This document shows positions 1-9,613 of a stretch of DNA of 64,000 nt, piece by piece. The notes under the pieces were generated by a model. It was not told the DNA's origin. It made no database searches and was given only the letters and a program-made list of their open reading frames with translations. A program made the translations under genes and the position numbers. The DNA lies in NCBI GenBank assembly GCA_947371755.1, contig CANBQT010000005.1, positions 1 through 64,000 of the forward strand, in the 5' to 3' direction. Source of the stretch: Chitinophagaceae bacterium (GTDB taxonomy: Bacteria > Bacteroidota > Bacteroidia > Chitinophagales > Chitinophagaceae). The first letter of the stretch is position 1, and each line of letters starts with the position of its first letter.

Positions 1-41
1 TGACTTGTCCTGAAATGGGTTTACACTAAAACCAGTGTAAA

Positions 42-458
42 ATGCATAAAACAACCATTTTAAAATCAAGTGGATCATTTAGTGATTTTGAAAAACATGA
101 AATCATCAAGGATTATCTTTCAAGTGGTAAACCTAAGGATGAGATCTGGCGCAAGTATACAGGCCGCGCAGATCATGGCTATTTAATACGCTGGATGCGT
201 GATTTAGGGTATTTGACTACAAGTCAACAATTAATGCCTAAACTTGCGTCAAAAGGTTTTATCATGCCTAAGAAAAAAGTTGATCCTGGACTTACAGAAG
301 ATCAGTTTGAGCAACTTCAACTAAAGAAGCGGATTGCGGAGCTGGAGAAGCAACTGAAGGACGCGGAACTCAAAGCCATCGCATATTCTACCATGGTAGA
401 TATTGCTGAGAAAGAGTTTAAAATCCCCATCCGAAAAAAGTTCAACACCAAACAATAG
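42..458 (+). CDS. IS3-family transposase OrfA (helix-turn-helix plus coiled coil)
   Basis: N-terminal HTH-like region, C-terminal ELEKQLKDAELKA leucine-zipper-like segment, position upstream of OrfB in the -1 frame relation. Confidence 0.88.
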   Translation: MHKTTILKSSGSFSDFEKHEIIKDYLSSGKPKDEIWRKYTGRADHGYLIRWMRDLGYLTTSQQLMPKLASKGFIMPKKKVDPGLTEDQFEQLQLKKRIAELEKQLKDAELKAIAYSTMVDIAEKEFKIPIRKKFNTKQ

Positions 459-463
459 AAGCA

Positions 464-1381
464 ATGAAAAGCAATTTTCCACACATAGCTATGGCCAAGC
501 TATGCGGATGGTTTGGTATTACAAGACAGGCTTATTATCAGCAAAATCAGGAAGATATACAAAGCACCATCGAGGAAGAATTGATCATCCAAGAAGTGAG
601 GAATATCCGAGTAAAGCATCCTAGAATGGGAGGGCGTAAATTGTATCATTTGTTGTTGTCTTTCATGCAAGAGCATCGTATTAAAATGGGCAGAGACGCT
701 TTATTTACAATGCTCTCAGAGAATCACTTATTGATACGCAAACGCAAAAGAACAATCAGGACAACCAATTCTTACCATCGATATAAGAAGTATCCGAATC
801 TGATAAGAAACTTTGTTGCCACCGCTCCCAATCAATTATGGGTGAGTGATATTACCTATTGGAGGATAAATACAGACAAGCATGTTTACATCAGTTTTAT
901 TACAGACGTTTATTCTCATAAAATTGTGGGGTACCATGTAGCCGAGACACTAGCAGTTGTGGAAACTATCCAAGCTTTGAACATGGCGCTTTTGGCTTTA
1001 GGGCCAACACGCCCTGTTCAGCTCACGCACCACAGTGATAGAGGTTTTCAATACTGTAATCCAGCATATGTAAAGCTATTGCAGGACTATCATATTGAAA
1101 TAAGCATGACAGAGAATAGTGATCCTCTTGAAAATGCACTTGCAGAAAGAGTCAATGGAATTATAAAGGATGAATATCTATGTGCCTACAAAGTGAAAAC
1201 TATTAAAGAAGCGAAAGTTTTACTCACTTCGGTGATTGAGCTTTACAACAATGAAAGACCACATATGAGTATCGGAAATCTTAAACCCAATCATATACAC
1301 CAATCAAATACGCCTATAGAAACAAAAAGATTATGGAAGAACTATTATCAGAAACAACCTACGTTTGTAAACCAATCCTAG
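464..1381 (+). CDS. IS3-family transposase OrfB (rve/DDE integrase core)
   Basis: WVSDITYW, HHSDRGFQY, ENALAERVNGIIKDE: D-D-E motifs typical of IS3 OrfB. Confidence 0.93.
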   Translation: MKSNFPHIAMAKLCGWFGITRQAYYQQNQEDIQSTIEEELIIQEVRNIRVKHPRMGGRKLYHLLLSFMQEHRIKMGRDALFTMLSENHLLIRKRKRTIRTTNSYHRYKKYPNLIRNFVATAPNQLWVSDITYWRINTDKHVYISFITDVYSHKIVGYHVAETLAVVETIQALNMALLALGPTRPVQLTHHSDRGFQYCNPAYVKLLQDYHIEISMTENSDPLENALAERVNGIIKDEYLCAYKVKTIKEAKVLLTSVIELYNNERPHMSIGNLKPNHIHQSNTPIETKRLWKNYYQKQPTFVNQS

Positions 1382-1456
1382 GATTAAGAAGAAGCTGTCA
1401 ACTTATCCTAGGATTAATTTAAAAATCTGTAAACTTATTTTAGGACGGGTCAGTTT

Positions 1457-1640
1457 TTTACCCACCCCTGCACTCACTGCGTTCGGCGCCCCTCCCAGGA
1501 GGGGAAACACAAAAAATCCCATCCTGGGAGGGGAAATGATTTTGCGTTAGCGGAATCATGGGGTGGGTGAAAGCTTCTAAGAGAATGTTTTTACCCACCC
1601 CTGCACTCACTTCGTTCGGCGCCCCTCCCATGAGGGGATT
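1457..1640. repeat. Palindromic intergenic repeat cluster (two direct units and one inverted unit)
   Basis: ACCCACCCCTGCACTCACTGCGTTCGGCGCCCCTCCCAGGAGGGG near 1460-1504 and again near 1593-1636 (TTCGTTCGG, CATGAGGGG variants); inverted related unit near 1517-1570. Confidence 0.8.
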
Positions 1641-1659
1641 TTCTTTTTACTTTTTAATC

Positions 1660-3399
1660 TTACAACTTATCCATCTCCTTCGCAGTAAATTCCATCAATG
1701 TTTTAATATGGTTGGGAGAGAGATCGAATTTTAATCCAGCTGCCTTATATAATTCAGGTAAGGTTTTAGTTCCACCCAAACTTAAAGCACTGATATAATT
1801 TTCTAATGCCTGTTCTGGATTTTGCTGATACTGCATCCACAAACCAATGGCACCTAATTGAGCAATACCATATTCAATATAATAAAATGGCACTTCAAAT
1901 AAGTGCAATTGTCTTTGCCAACCTATTTCTCGATAAGCATCTAAACCAGTATAATCAATACTATTGGTAGAAAATTCTTTTAAAATTTCCATCCAAGTTT
2001 TTGTTCTTTCTTCAATGCTATGATCGGGGTTTTCATATACCCAATGTTGAAACTTATCGATAATAGCAATCCATGGAAATATGGTGATGGTTCTTTCTAA
2101 TTGATGTTCTTTTGCACGAGTCAGATCCTCTTCATTCTCAAAGAAAGCTTCCCAATGATTCATGCTAAATAATTCCATCGACATACTTGCTACTTCTGCA
2201 ATTTCCATCGGATATTCTTTAAAGGCACTCAGCTCTAATTCGTGTGCAAGAAAAGAATGTATAGCATGACCACCTTCATGAACCATGGTTGTTACATCAC
2301 TCATTTGTCCGGCAGCATTCATAAAAATAAATGGCGCGCCACTTTCAGTGAGCGGGCAATTATATCCACCCGGAGCTTTACCTTTTCTGCTTTCCAGATC
2401 AAAGTGTTTTAACTCGTTCATTTTTCTTAAGCAGTCGGCAAAAAATGGATTCATCTCTGTAAAACATTTTACTGATTTTTCATACAAGTCATTACCATCA
2501 GTAAATGGCTTCAAGGGTTTAATTCCTGCGGGTTCAGCTTCAGTATCCCAGGGGTATAAAGTTTCTAACTGTAGTTTGGCTTTCTTTTTCGCATAGATCT
2601 TTTCAATCAATGGAAGCACGTGTAACTTAACTGCTTCATGAAACTGGAAACAATCCTCTTTGGTATAATCAAACCTTCCTAATTCAACAAATTTGTAATC
2701 TCGGTAATTCGCAAACCCCGCGTTCTTTGCTACTTCATCTCTTTTTTTGATCAAAGCAGAATATAGATCATTCATTGCCTGCTTATCTTGTAACCGTCGC
2801 TCTTGAATTTTACGATATACTTGTTCTCTTAATGACCTGTCTTCGTTTTCTAAAAACTTAGCGGCTTGTTGCAAAGTATATTCCTGTCCGTTTACCTCTA
2901 CTACCATCTTACCAGCAATTGCACCATATTGTTGTTGCATCACACTAAGTTCTGCCTGCAAAGGAATATTTGCCTCACGAAACAATTCAATACTTTTCTT
3001 AACTGAACGTAAGTAAGTAAAATATTTTTCGTGATCTAATTCCTTTGTGAAAGGGCAATGTATTAATTTCTTATTCAACAGGTCTGCATAGGGTTGCAAT
3101 TTGGGTTGGATTTCCATACAGAAATAAGTAAAAGCTTCTTCTAAAGAAGCGTTGGTAGTGTCGCAGGTCATTTTAATCTGACGCCAGCATGCATCTTCAC
3201 TTACCACTGCCTCCATCTCACTCATGTCTTTCAACCATTGTTCAAGATCTGATCTTGATTCAATGGGGCGATCCACCAGATCTTTAAAGTAGGGTTCAAG
3301 ATTTTCCCAATTGGTAACTGTAAAATCTGCCGGAACAAAATGACGGGCTAATTTTTTAATATCTGCACTTAAGGTCATGTTTCTAATTTTGAAAGGCAA
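1660..3399 (-). CDS. pepF: M3-family oligoendopeptidase
   Basis: MVHEGGHAIHSFLAHE (HExxH zinc motif) and overall M3/PepF-like organisation. Confidence 0.85.
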   Translation of the reverse strand: MPFKIRNMTLSADIKKLARHFVPADFTVTNWENLEPYFKDLVDRPIESRSDLEQWLKDMSEMEAVVSEDACWRQIKMTCDTTNASLEEAFTYFCMEIQPKLQPYADLLNKKLIHCPFTKELDHEKYFTYLRSVKKSIELFREANIPLQAELSVMQQQYGAIAGKMVVEVNGQEYTLQQAAKFLENEDRSLREQVYRKIQERRLQDKQAMNDLYSALIKKRDEVAKNAGFANYRDYKFVELGRFDYTKEDCFQFHEAVKLHVLPLIEKIYAKKKAKLQLETLYPWDTEAEPAGIKPLKPFTDGNDLYEKSVKCFTEMNPFFADCLRKMNELKHFDLESRKGKAPGGYNCPLTESGAPFIFMNAAGQMSDVTTMVHEGGHAIHSFLAHELELSAFKEYPMEIAEVASMSMELFSMNHWEAFFENEEDLTRAKEHQLERTITIFPWIAIIDKFQHWVYENPDHSIEERTKTWMEILKEFSTNSIDYTGLDAYREIGWQRQLHLFEVPFYYIEYGIAQLGAIGLWMQYQQNPEQALENYISALSLGGTKTLPELYKAAGLKFDLSPNHIKTLMEFTAKEMDKL

Positions 3400-3467
3400 A
3401 TTTAATGGAATCTCCGTGCAGATGCCGGGAGAATGCTATTTTTACAAACTTTATTAAATTTTCAGGG

Positions 3468-5309
3468 GTGACCGACATTATACATTTATTACCAGACAAT
3501 ATAGCCAACCAGATTGCGGCGGGTGAAGTAATCCAAAGACCGGCAAGTGCTGTAAAGGAATTACTAGAGAATGCGGTTGATGCAGGTGCTGCTAACATTA
3601 AACTGCTGGTTACAGATGCAGGCAAGGCCTTGGTTCAGGTAATTGATGATGGGAAGGGAATGAGCGAAACGGATGCAAGAATGGCATTTGAACGCCATGC
3701 CACCAGTAAGATCAGTAATATCGAAGACTTATTTCGCATAAAAACCATGGGCTTCCGGGGTGAAGCCTTAGCTTCTATTGCGGCCGTGGCCCAGGTAGAA
3801 TTAAAAACGAAAAGAGCAGACGAGACACTAGGGAGTTTTATTGAAATTGAAAATAGTCAGGTGATCAGGCAGGAAGCCTGTGCTTTTCAAACTGGAACCA
3901 GTATTAGCATGAAGAACCTTTTCTTCAATGTACCAGCCAGAAGAAATTTCTTAAAAAGTAATGCTGCAGAAATGCGTCACATCGTAGAAGAATTTACTCG
4001 TGTGGCAATGGCTTTCCCAAATATCTTTTTTTCTTTGACGAGTAATGGACAGGAGGTTTTTCATTTAGATGCAGGATCATTAAAACAACGTATCGTACAA
4101 ATTCTAGGATCGCAATACAATGCAAAGTTGGTGAGTGTGAACGAGGAAACAGATTACCTGAATATTTATGGTTTTGTAGGCAAACCAGAAACGGCACGCA
4201 AAACAAGGGGTGATCAATACTTTTTTGTCAATAATCGTTTTATAAAAAGTGCTTACCTCAATCATGCAGTGAATAGTGCATTTGATGAAATGATTGCAAA
4301 AGATAGTTTTCCAAGTTATGTTTTATACATCGACCTGGATCCATCTGTGGTTGACATTAATGTGCATCCTACTAAACAGGAAATAAAATTCGAGGACGAA
4401 AAAATCATCTATGCTTTTGTACAGGCTGCAGTAAAACATGCACTAGCTCAATTTAGCATTGCCCCATCGCTCGACTTTACATTAAACGCAGATATTCAAA
4501 GTTTGGATGCTGTAAGTAAACCATTTACCACTGATAAAAGAGATGCGGCATCGGGATCTAATTTATTTAAAACTTTCACGCAAAGTAACCAGGCACATTT
4601 TATAGAAGCTACAGATAAAAGTGAATTGAAAAGTTGGAAAAGTTTTTATGAAAGTTCAGGCATGTCCAATGCAGATCAAACCGCTCCTGCAGAAAGTCAG
4701 CAGCTCCTTCATAAAGAACAAAGTAAACAATTACGTGTACTTCCAGATACCAATTTATTACAGTTGCACAATACTTATATCATTGCATCAACGAATAGTG
4801 GATTTTTATTGCTTCATCAACAATTGGCACATGAACGTGTATTGTATGAAAGATATAGTCTTGCTGCACATGGGCAACAGATGGCAACCCAACAAAGTTT
4901 ATTTCCTGTTGAATTAGAAATGGCAGGAGCAGATGCTGCATTATTAAATGATCTTTTACCCGACCTCCTTGCCATTGGCTATCAGGTAGAATCCAAGACA
5001 GATCATCTATTTGTAATACAAGGTATACCAGCAGATATTCTTCCTGGTAATGAAAAACACGCCATCGAATTATTGATTGAGCAATTCAAACATTTTAGCA
5101 GCGATATTAAATTTAGTAAGCGTGAGAAATTAGTCCGCTGCATGTCTCGTCAACAATCCATTAAAGCAGGCCAACAGCTTACGCAAAAAGAAATGTTGAT
5201 TTTAGTTGAAGATCTGTTTACCTGTGGAAGTCCGAATATTACTCCTACAGGAAGCCCTACCTATTTAGAATTTAAAGAAGATTATTTGGATCGGATGTTT
5301 GGAAGATAA
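3468..5309 (+). CDS. mutL: DNA mismatch repair protein MutL
   Basis: LLPDNIANQIAAGEVIQRPASAVKELLENAVDAGA, DDGKGM, TMGFRGEALASIA; likely GTG start at 3468 rather than the ORF-track ATG at 3405. Confidence 0.93.
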   Translation: MTDIIHLLPDNIANQIAAGEVIQRPASAVKELLENAVDAGAANIKLLVTDAGKALVQVIDDGKGMSETDARMAFERHATSKISNIEDLFRIKTMGFRGEALASIAAVAQVELKTKRADETLGSFIEIENSQVIRQEACAFQTGTSISMKNLFFNVPARRNFLKSNAAEMRHIVEEFTRVAMAFPNIFFSLTSNGQEVFHLDAGSLKQRIVQILGSQYNAKLVSVNEETDYLNIYGFVGKPETARKTRGDQYFFVNNRFIKSAYLNHAVNSAFDEMIAKDSFPSYVLYIDLDPSVVDINVHPTKQEIKFEDEKIIYAFVQAAVKHALAQFSIAPSLDFTLNADIQSLDAVSKPFTTDKRDAASGSNLFKTFTQSNQAHFIEATDKSELKSWKSFYESSGMSNADQTAPAESQQLLHKEQSKQLRVLPDTNLLQLHNTYIIASTNSGFLLLHQQLAHERVLYERYSLAAHGQQMATQQSLFPVELEMAGADAALLNDLLPDLLAIGYQVESKTDHLFVIQGIPADILPGNEKHAIELLIEQFKHFSSDIKFSKREKLVRCMSRQQSIKAGQQLTQKEMLILVEDLFTCGSPNITPTGSPTYLEFKEDYLDRMFGR

Positions 5310-6635
5310 TTATTGATTATCCATTATATGGTTAAGAAATTTCTCTACTGCTCTTCGAATATTGGTTCCACTTCCGGTATAATTGCTAACTAAAACTGAA
5401 AAGGTTAATGTTGTTCCTGCTTTTGTAATCAGGTAACCACTTAATGCAACGTTATTACTAAGCGATCCTGTTTTTGCATAGATTTTACCTGAGCTGTTTT
5501 TATAATAATTGCCCAAAGTTCCTGATCCACCAGAAGCTAAAATATTGGTGATCCGATCCCAGGCAAACTCATCTTTCATTTTATTCAGGATGGCAACAAA
5601 ATCTTCCGGGGTAAATAAATTATACCTGCTCAATCCACTTCCATCCACCCATTTTGGTTTTTGCGGAAGAAAACTAAAAGTTGTTTTTAAAAGTGTATCA
5701 ATGATTTTAGTAGTTGACATTTCTGCTAGCATTTCATTACTCACCATTAACAGACTTTGTTCTGCAAAAAAGTTATCGCTGCGATGCATCATGATCTTTA
5801 GCATGCTATCAGTTGGCTGCGAATGAACTTTTACAACATCGGGATATCGATCAATTTTAAAATGTACCGGTGTAACTTTTTTGTGCAGGGTGTCTTCCAG
5901 TAAATTGATCAGTAATTCCTGATCACCCGTATAAAAAGGAATGTCCTCTCCACCAAAAACAGATGCAGAAGGAACCGCACTAAATTTGTTGGCTCCGATA
6001 TCACGCTTGATCTCGTATTGTCCATTATTAATGCTGGCACCATTATCTAATAACTTTTGAAAATACAATGGAGAAGTTGTTGGTCGGTTGATTTTATTGA
6101 AGCGCACCACATTTCCATAAATCGGCATCAGGCTTCGCTGAGCCATATAATCGCTTTCATAATCGTCCCACGACCAGCCCATACCCCAGCCTTTTGATTT
6201 CCAATTATTGTCTGTGAGTAAGATCGTTTTTTGTTTTTGTAGAAAATTATAAGCTGGTTGTTCTTTAAAATCAGGGTGCAAAAATGTTGGGTCGCCATTT
6301 GCTTCCACTTCTACAGTACTATCAGGTTTTACTACATATCTAAGACCAACCAAACTATCCCCCAAAAATTTCATGGCAGTATAACAGGTAACAATTTTAA
6401 TATTACTTGCAGGAATAAAATATTTGTCGCCCTGATAATTGTATAAATATGTCTTAAGTGATGGATTGTAAACTGCAAGGCCAATATGAGCGCCATTCAG
6501 ATCAGGGGATGCTAATAATGAATCCTGATTAGCCTTGTGATCAAAGACCGAATTAGTTTGTGTTTGATGTTGTGTATGGCAGGCTAATAATGCCGAACTG
6601 ATAGAAAGGGCTAGAAATGCGATTCTTAGATTCAT
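5310..6635 (-). CDS. dacB: D-alanyl-D-alanine carboxypeptidase/endopeptidase, PBP4 (DacB) family
   Basis: PASNIK (SxxK), SDNFFAEQ (SxN), KTGSL motifs; lipoprotein-like signal LLACHTQ. Confidence 0.85.
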   Translation of the reverse strand: MNLRIAFLALSISSALLACHTQHQTQTNSVFDHKANQDSLLASPDLNGAHIGLAVYNPSLKTYLYNYQGDKYFIPASNIKIVTCYTAMKFLGDSLVGLRYVVKPDSTVEVEANGDPTFLHPDFKEQPAYNFLQKQKTILLTDNNWKSKGWGMGWSWDDYESDYMAQRSLMPIYGNVVRFNKINRPTTSPLYFQKLLDNGASINNGQYEIKRDIGANKFSAVPSASVFGGEDIPFYTGDQELLINLLEDTLHKKVTPVHFKIDRYPDVVKVHSQPTDSMLKIMMHRSDNFFAEQSLLMVSNEMLAEMSTTKIIDTLLKTTFSFLPQKPKWVDGSGLSRYNLFTPEDFVAILNKMKDEFAWDRITNILASGGSGTLGNYYKNSSGKIYAKTGSLSNNVALSGYLITKAGTTLTFSVLVSNYTGSGTNIRRAVEKFLNHIMDNQ

Positions 6636-6676
6636 AGATTAAAATTAGCTAGCCGAAGCTAATAAATGATTCTTAA

Positions 6677-7816
6677 TTAGCCACGTTCTACCGCTCTAAA
6701 CCAACGTTCAGGAATTTCGTTATTAGAAGCAATGATATAATCAAACTGGCTACATGCGATAAACTTGCCTTCCTGTAATTGCATCCACCAACGGCCGGTT
6801 CTTTTACTTTGAAGGAATACTGTTTCCACTTCCGCAAAAGCCATGGTAAATTCATTGAATTCAGATCGATTATCCAGTTCTGCTTCTTGTTTGCCTTTAT
6901 GGATCCCATCCATATAATACCAAAGCATATGAGAAATTTGTTTGGCAGTAAGTGCGTGTTCATCTTGCTCTGCGATATATCCATAGATTCCAACAGTATC
7001 ACAATTATTACTCATACCAGCATACTGCATTAAAGTACAAGCTTCTTCACCGTTGAATCCGTTGGGTGTTAATCTATTGGCAGGTGCATGCGCATGTTGA
7101 ATGGCTGCAATATCAAAACTAAATAGTTCACTATTGCGAATAGCGGGTTCCATTTCCTCAATACGTTCCTTCACTTTCCCTACACGATAACATTCAAACC
7201 CAAGTTTATCAATGGTTTCCAGCATTTCGGGATGCATGAAATAACTTTGAAAACCAATATGACTATAATGTTTTAAATAATTAGGAATGCCGGTAAGCAT
7301 TTCAACAAGAAAATTATCAGCTGGCAATACGCTGTCCATATCTAAATCTATTCTTGAATCAACACAAGCCACATCAATGATTCTGTTTTTATATCCATAA
7401 GCGTTATACTGAGCCGTGGTAATGTCATGGGTTCCACCGAGTATAACCACTCTTTTCTTCAGATCCAATAGTTCAGAGATCACAGATCTTAAGGCAGCAT
7501 AAGTATCTTCTAAAGAAGCACCACATTTGATATTCCCGATATCTGCAACAGAGACCTGCGTATGCCAATGAAATAATTTATAATATTCAGCACGAATAGC
7601 ATCCGGAGATGTAGTATTAGTTAATTGTATTCCCGCTCCCCGCATTTCGCCGCAACCAACAATTACAAAATCTGCATGGGTGATATCCGGGAACTCGTCT
7701 TCGTACACAGAAATATGCTTGCCTAACTGACTATCCTTAAAGCCTTCATCGTTCGAAATCTGAGCAATATTGACAGGATCTAAAAAATCTATAATTGATT
7801 GAAGTTGAATAGACAT
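6677..7816 (-). CDS. Arginase/formimidoylglutamase-fold protein with altered metal-ligand motifs
   Basis: VILGGTHDITT, VDSRIDLD and SFDIAAIQ at positions matching arginase motifs GGDHS, DAHxD and SxDxD. Confidence 0.7.
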   Translation of the reverse strand: MSIQLQSIIDFLDPVNIAQISNDEGFKDSQLGKHISVYEDEFPDITHADFVIVGCGEMRGAGIQLTNTTSPDAIRAEYYKLFHWHTQVSVADIGNIKCGASLEDTYAALRSVISELLDLKKRVVILGGTHDITTAQYNAYGYKNRIIDVACVDSRIDLDMDSVLPADNFLVEMLTGIPNYLKHYSHIGFQSYFMHPEMLETIDKLGFECYRVGKVKERIEEMEPAIRNSELFSFDIAAIQHAHAPANRLTPNGFNGEEACTLMQYAGMSNNCDTVGIYGYIAEQDEHALTAKQISHMLWYYMDGIHKGKQEAELDNRSEFNEFTMAFAEVETVFLQSKRTGRWWMQLQEGKFIACSQFDYIIASNNEIPERWFRAVERG

Positions 7817-7875
7817 GTTGACTATTTGAAACTCTTCAAACGTTTAATAGAAGTGAATATTGTATTTGAACGGGT

Positions 7876-8580
7876 TTATACCGTGTATTTATACCCTACC
7901 CCCCTCACTGAATGAAAATGTTTGGGATTGCGGCTATCTGGTTCAAAATATTTACGGAAACTGAGGATGAAATTGTCGATGGTTCTCGTGGTAGGGTAAA
8001 CATTATAACCCCAGACAACTTGCAGGATCTTTTCACGGGTAACTACTTCTCCTTTATTTTCAATGAGGAGTTTTAGTAACATCACTTCTTTTTTGCTCAA
8101 TGGAATTTGCTGGCCATTCCAATTGGTAGCTTCCTGTGCTTTGAAATCGATCTTATTATTTCCAAATTCATAGAAATCAGCTGTCGTTTCTTTTACTGTT
8201 AATTTTTTATTCTTTTCAATCAGCTTGGCAACTCTAAGTAGTAATTCTTCTAAATTAAAAGGTTTAGTAAGATAATCGTCTGCTCCTTTTTTTAAACCCA
8301 ATACCCGGTCAGCACTCGAATTTTTTGCGCTAAGAATTAATATCGGCACTTCATTAGCACTAACCCGCACAGTTTCCGTGATACTAATTCCATCAATACC
8401 AGGTAACATGATATCCATAATAATCAGGTCGAAATATTCATTCCCGATTGCTTTTAAAGCAGCTGTTCCATCATAAGCAGAAGTGATGGAATATCCTTCC
8501 ATTTCAAGATTTAGTTTCAGTGCCTCGTGAAGATTTTCTTCGTCTTCAACTAACAGAATATTTGCTAATGACTCTTTCAA
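7876..8580 (-). CDS. OmpR/RprY-type response regulator
   Basis: Receiver (ILLVEDEENL, DLIIMDIMLPGIDG, KPF) plus winged-helix C-terminus (RTIDNFILSFRKYFEPD, VRGVGYKY). Confidence 0.9.
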   Translation of the reverse strand: MKESLANILLVEDEENLHEALKLNLEMEGYSITSAYDGTAALKAIGNEYFDLIIMDIMLPGIDGISITETVRVSANEVPILILSAKNSSADRVLGLKKGADDYLTKPFNLEELLLRVAKLIEKNKKLTVKETTADFYEFGNNKIDFKAQEATNWNGQQIPLSKKEVMLLKLLIENKGEVVTREKILQVVWGYNVYPTTRTIDNFILSFRKYFEPDSRNPKHFHSVRGVGYKYTV

Positions 8581-8635
8581 ATGATTTGATTTTTATTTTA
8601 AATTGTCTGCCTCAGAATTTTAAATTGAACTGAGC

Positions 8636-9613
8636 TCAGGCAATTTTAAATATTACCGTAAAAATACTACCCTGTGGTTGATTGTTAGAGACAAATATTT
8701 TACCGGCATGACCCTCTACGATTTTTTTGCATAGATATAAACCCAGACCAGTACCTTTTGTTTTTCGTGTATTTTCTTCACCCACACGGTAAAATTTTTC
8801 GAAAACTTTCTTTTTTTCATCTTCAGCAAGGCCTTCTCCAAGATCAGCTACAGAAAATTCAATCTGATCATCTTTTTGAAGCAGGGATACTGTTATAGCG
8901 GTTTCCTTTTTTGCGTATTTATTGGCGTTGTCGATCAGATTATTTGCCAGCATCTGCAGCAATAAGGATTCGCCAATGATATAAACTCCTTCAGTAATAT
9001 TCTCTTGAATAATCCTTGAAGAAAATCGTTTTTTAAAATCGTCTACGCAACCTTCTAACAGGTCAGATAAATTTACTTCCTGTTTGGTAGTTGTATATGC
9101 ACCTGCATCAAGTTGAGCTGCAAACAGAATATTGTTACAAAGCGTATTCAACCTGTTTGCTTCCTGCAAAGTATTGGAAATAAGCATTTGTTTTTTGTCA
9201 TCATCGAGCTGACGTTTCTGTAAAGTTTCCAGGTTTAATTGTGCAACAGCGATGGGTGTTTTTAATTCATGGGTAACTGCCATCATGAAATTCTGTTGCT
9301 GCTGAGATAATTTGATCTGGCGTCGGGTAGCCCTGAATACAAATACTGCACCCACCAAGATCAATACTAGAAAAGTAGTGCCTTCGCTTATGAATTGAAT
9401 TGTTTTTCTGTGTGCAGCGTTTTCAATATTCAAAGCTGCACGATAATAATTTGGGTCGTCGTGCTTTAATTCATTAAGCCGAATATTGGTGATCATGATA
9501 TTCTGCTTATCCAGTGCGATAAACCACCATATCAATGCCGCAACCATGTATGAAAGCAGAATCCAATATACTGCAGTTACCAGGGTTAATTTACTTTTCA
9601 GTAAAGGGCTCAT
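8636..9613 (-). CDS. Sensor histidine kinase (RprX-like)
   Basis: HELKTPIAVAQ H-box, NLIDNANKYA N-box, GTGLGLYLCKKIVEGH. Confidence 0.9.
   Translation of the reverse strand: MSPLLKSKLTLVTAVYWILLSYMVAALIWWFIALDKQNIMITNIRLNELKHDDPNYYRAALNIENAAHRKTIQFISEGTTFLVLILVGAVFVFRATRRQIKLSQQQQNFMMAVTHELKTPIAVAQLNLETLQKRQLDDDKKQMLISNTLQEANRLNTLCNNILFAAQLDAGAYTTTKQEVNLSDLLEGCVDDFKKRFSSRIIQENITEGVYIIGESLLLQMLANNLIDNANKYAKKETAITVSLLQKDDQIEFSVADLGEGLAEDEKKKVFEKFYRVGEENTRKTKGTGLGLYLCKKIVEGHAGKIFVSNNQPQGSIFTVIFKIA

Larger units (their letters stand above)
1..1452 (+). mobile_element. IS3-family insertion sequence, apparently complete
   Basis: OrfA/OrfB pair with A_AAA_AAG slippery site; imperfect terminal inverted repeats TGACTTGTCCTGAAATGGGTTTACA (left) and TGACCCGTCCTAAAATAAGTTTACA (reverse complement of right end, ending at 1452). 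Confidence 0.9.

Noticed and set aside
403-624. 73-aa ORF spanning the OrfA/OrfB junction
   Set aside because: In the third frame, not the -1 frame used by the transposase fusion; overlaps both transposase genes.
3405-3467. N-terminal extension of the mutL ORF
   Set aside because: The residues MESPCRCRENAIFTNFIKFSG are not MutL-like; the conserved protein starts at the GTG at 3468.
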